Source: JAQVYB01 sp964490935 (lineage in GTDB: Bacteria; Verrucomicrobiota; Kiritimatiellia; RZYC01). From it: DNA of 50,279 nucleotides. Each line of letters opens with the position of its first letter. Position 1 is the stretch's first letter. This document shows positions 49,831-50,279 of the stretch, in pieces. The notes under the pieces are model-generated. The model was given only the letters and a program-made list of their open reading frames with translations. It ran no database searches and was not told the origin of the DNA. The DNA is taken from contig CAZBEO010000015.1 in assembly GCA_964490935.1 (NCBI GenBank), positions 1-50,279 on the forward strand, in the 5' to 3' direction. A program made the translations under genes and the position numbers.

Positions 49831-49859
49831 TTGAATGGGACGGGGAGTCGCCTTATACA
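49831..49859 (+). promoter_or_regulatory. Candidate promoter of the final gene
   Basis: TTGAAT (49831-49836), 17 bases, TATACA (49854-49859), about 30 bases before ATG 49888. Each hexamer matches four of six. Confidence 0.35.
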
Positions 49860-49887
49860 AGGGAAGGTTAAGCATGAGGGATGTATC

Positions 49888-50279
49888 ATGGGTAAGCGGC
49901 TGAAAATTCTTTTTGTGTTTATCGACGGACTGGGCATCGGCGCCCGGGACCCGGCGGTGAATCCGGTGTATGCGGGAAAGACGCCGACGCTTGTGCACCT
50001 GCTGGATGAGCTGTCCGTGCCGATTGATGCGCAATTGGGAGTGCCCGGCCTGCCGCAGAGTGCCACCGGTCAAACTGCGCTACTGACCGGCGTGAATGCC
50101 CCCCTGGAAATTGGACGGCATCTGGAGGGCTTCCCGAATGAGGCGCTCCGACAGATTATTGGTGAACATAATATCTACAAGAGTCTCTCGGCAATTGGCT
50201 TTCAATCTACGTTTGCGAATGCCTATTATTTTATGGATCGACCGGAGGATATCCAGAAATACCGCAGACGGTCGGTCAC
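49888..50279 (+). CDS. Alkaline-phosphatase-superfamily metalloenzyme, 5' fragment
   Basis: The first 130 codons of a gene that runs off the window. ATG 49888 is preceded by GAGGG. It begins LKILFVFIDGLGIGARDP, the N-terminal metal site (Asp-Gly) of the alkaline-phosphatase / phosphoglycerate mutase superfamily, followed by GLPQSATGQTALLTG, where the Ser/Thr nucleophile region normally lies (as in phosphoglycerate mutase I and DeoB). The rest of the metal ligands are outside the window. Substrate not predictable. Confidence 0.75.
   Translation, partial: MGKRLKILFVFIDGLGIGARDPAVNPVYAGKTPTLVHLLDELSVPIDAQLGVPGLPQSATGQTALLTGVNAPLEIGRHLEGFPNEALRQIIGEHNIYKSLSAIGFQSTFANAYYFMDRPEDIQKYRRRSV

Noticed and set aside
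1..50279. CRISPR arrays, insertion sequences, prophage or integrase genes.
   Set aside because: No regularly spaced repeats, transposase motifs or phage structural genes were recognised anywhere in the window.

Overview
The window (50.3 kb, roughly 55-58 % GC by eye, with one 10-N scaffold gap at 12970-12979) comes from a diderm bacterium. It encodes a LamB-type porin, a second outer-membrane barrel, a Wza-like export protein, a BamE-like lipoprotein and many lipobox proteins. A Hanks-type kinase fused to LRRs and a C-type-lectin-like domain, GH2-type sugar-binding domains and HEAT/TPR proteins suggest the PVC group, most plausibly Kiritimatiellota or a relative. That placement is inference; no rRNA is present. 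Both tRNAs encode their 3' CCA.

Layout. 1-6.2 kb: tail of a LysM protein, an FtsW/RodA glycosyltransferase, a possible metal-dependent hydrolase, a secreted histidine phosphatase fused to a sugar-binding-like domain, a CCA-adding enzyme and a solute-binding lipoprotein. 6.4-11 kb: glycogen phosphorylase, citrate synthase, a 66-residue protein and a DUF721/DciA protein. 11-13.1 kb: a TPR membrane protein broken by the scaffold gap. 13.3-20.5 kb: a 1115-residue lipoprotein with a glycosidase-like region, then hisF, hisI, a TPR membrane protein and 6-phosphogluconate dehydrogenase, followed by tRNA-Ser(GGA). 20.8-29.9 kb: an endonuclease/exonuclease/phosphatase-fold protein, a BamE-like lipoprotein and an exopolysaccharide cassette (beta-barrel, Wza-like, Wzc-like tyrosine kinase, polyprenyl-phosphate sugar transferase) with a TolB-like propeller protein. 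29.9-35.6 kb: a short cobalamin-dependent methionine synthase and the kinase/LRR/lectin protein. 35.6-42.5 kb: a maltose/maltodextrin uptake locus (lamB, an AT-rich MotA-like gene, malK, malE, malF, malG) behind a good sigma70-type promoter. 42.7-50.3 kb: two small lipoproteins, tRNA-Lys(TTT), a folate pair (SDR/FolM-like and FolB), a 14-repeat HEAT protein with a 52-residue downstream gene, a Pro/Glu-rich secreted protein, a CPBP intramembrane protease and the start of an alkaline-phosphatase-superfamily enzyme.

How the genes fit. Maltodextrins would cross the outer membrane through LamB, be bound by MalE, imported by MalFGK, and be degraded by the glycogen/maltodextrin phosphorylase at 6.4 kb; 6-phosphogluconate dehydrogenase and citrate synthase serve downstream central metabolism. 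The EPS cassette supplies the initiating transferase, kinase/co-polymerase and export pore, but no other glycosyltransferases, flippase or polymerase lie here. Points for a second look: the kinase-LamG-like-LRR-lectin architecture, the phosphatase-sugar-binding fusion, the compact AT-rich MotA-like gene inside the mal locus, a short intergenic repeat that supplies stop codons, two leader-like micro-ORFs, and a probable chimeric contig end beside the gap. I saw no CRISPR array, transposase, integrase or prophage gene.
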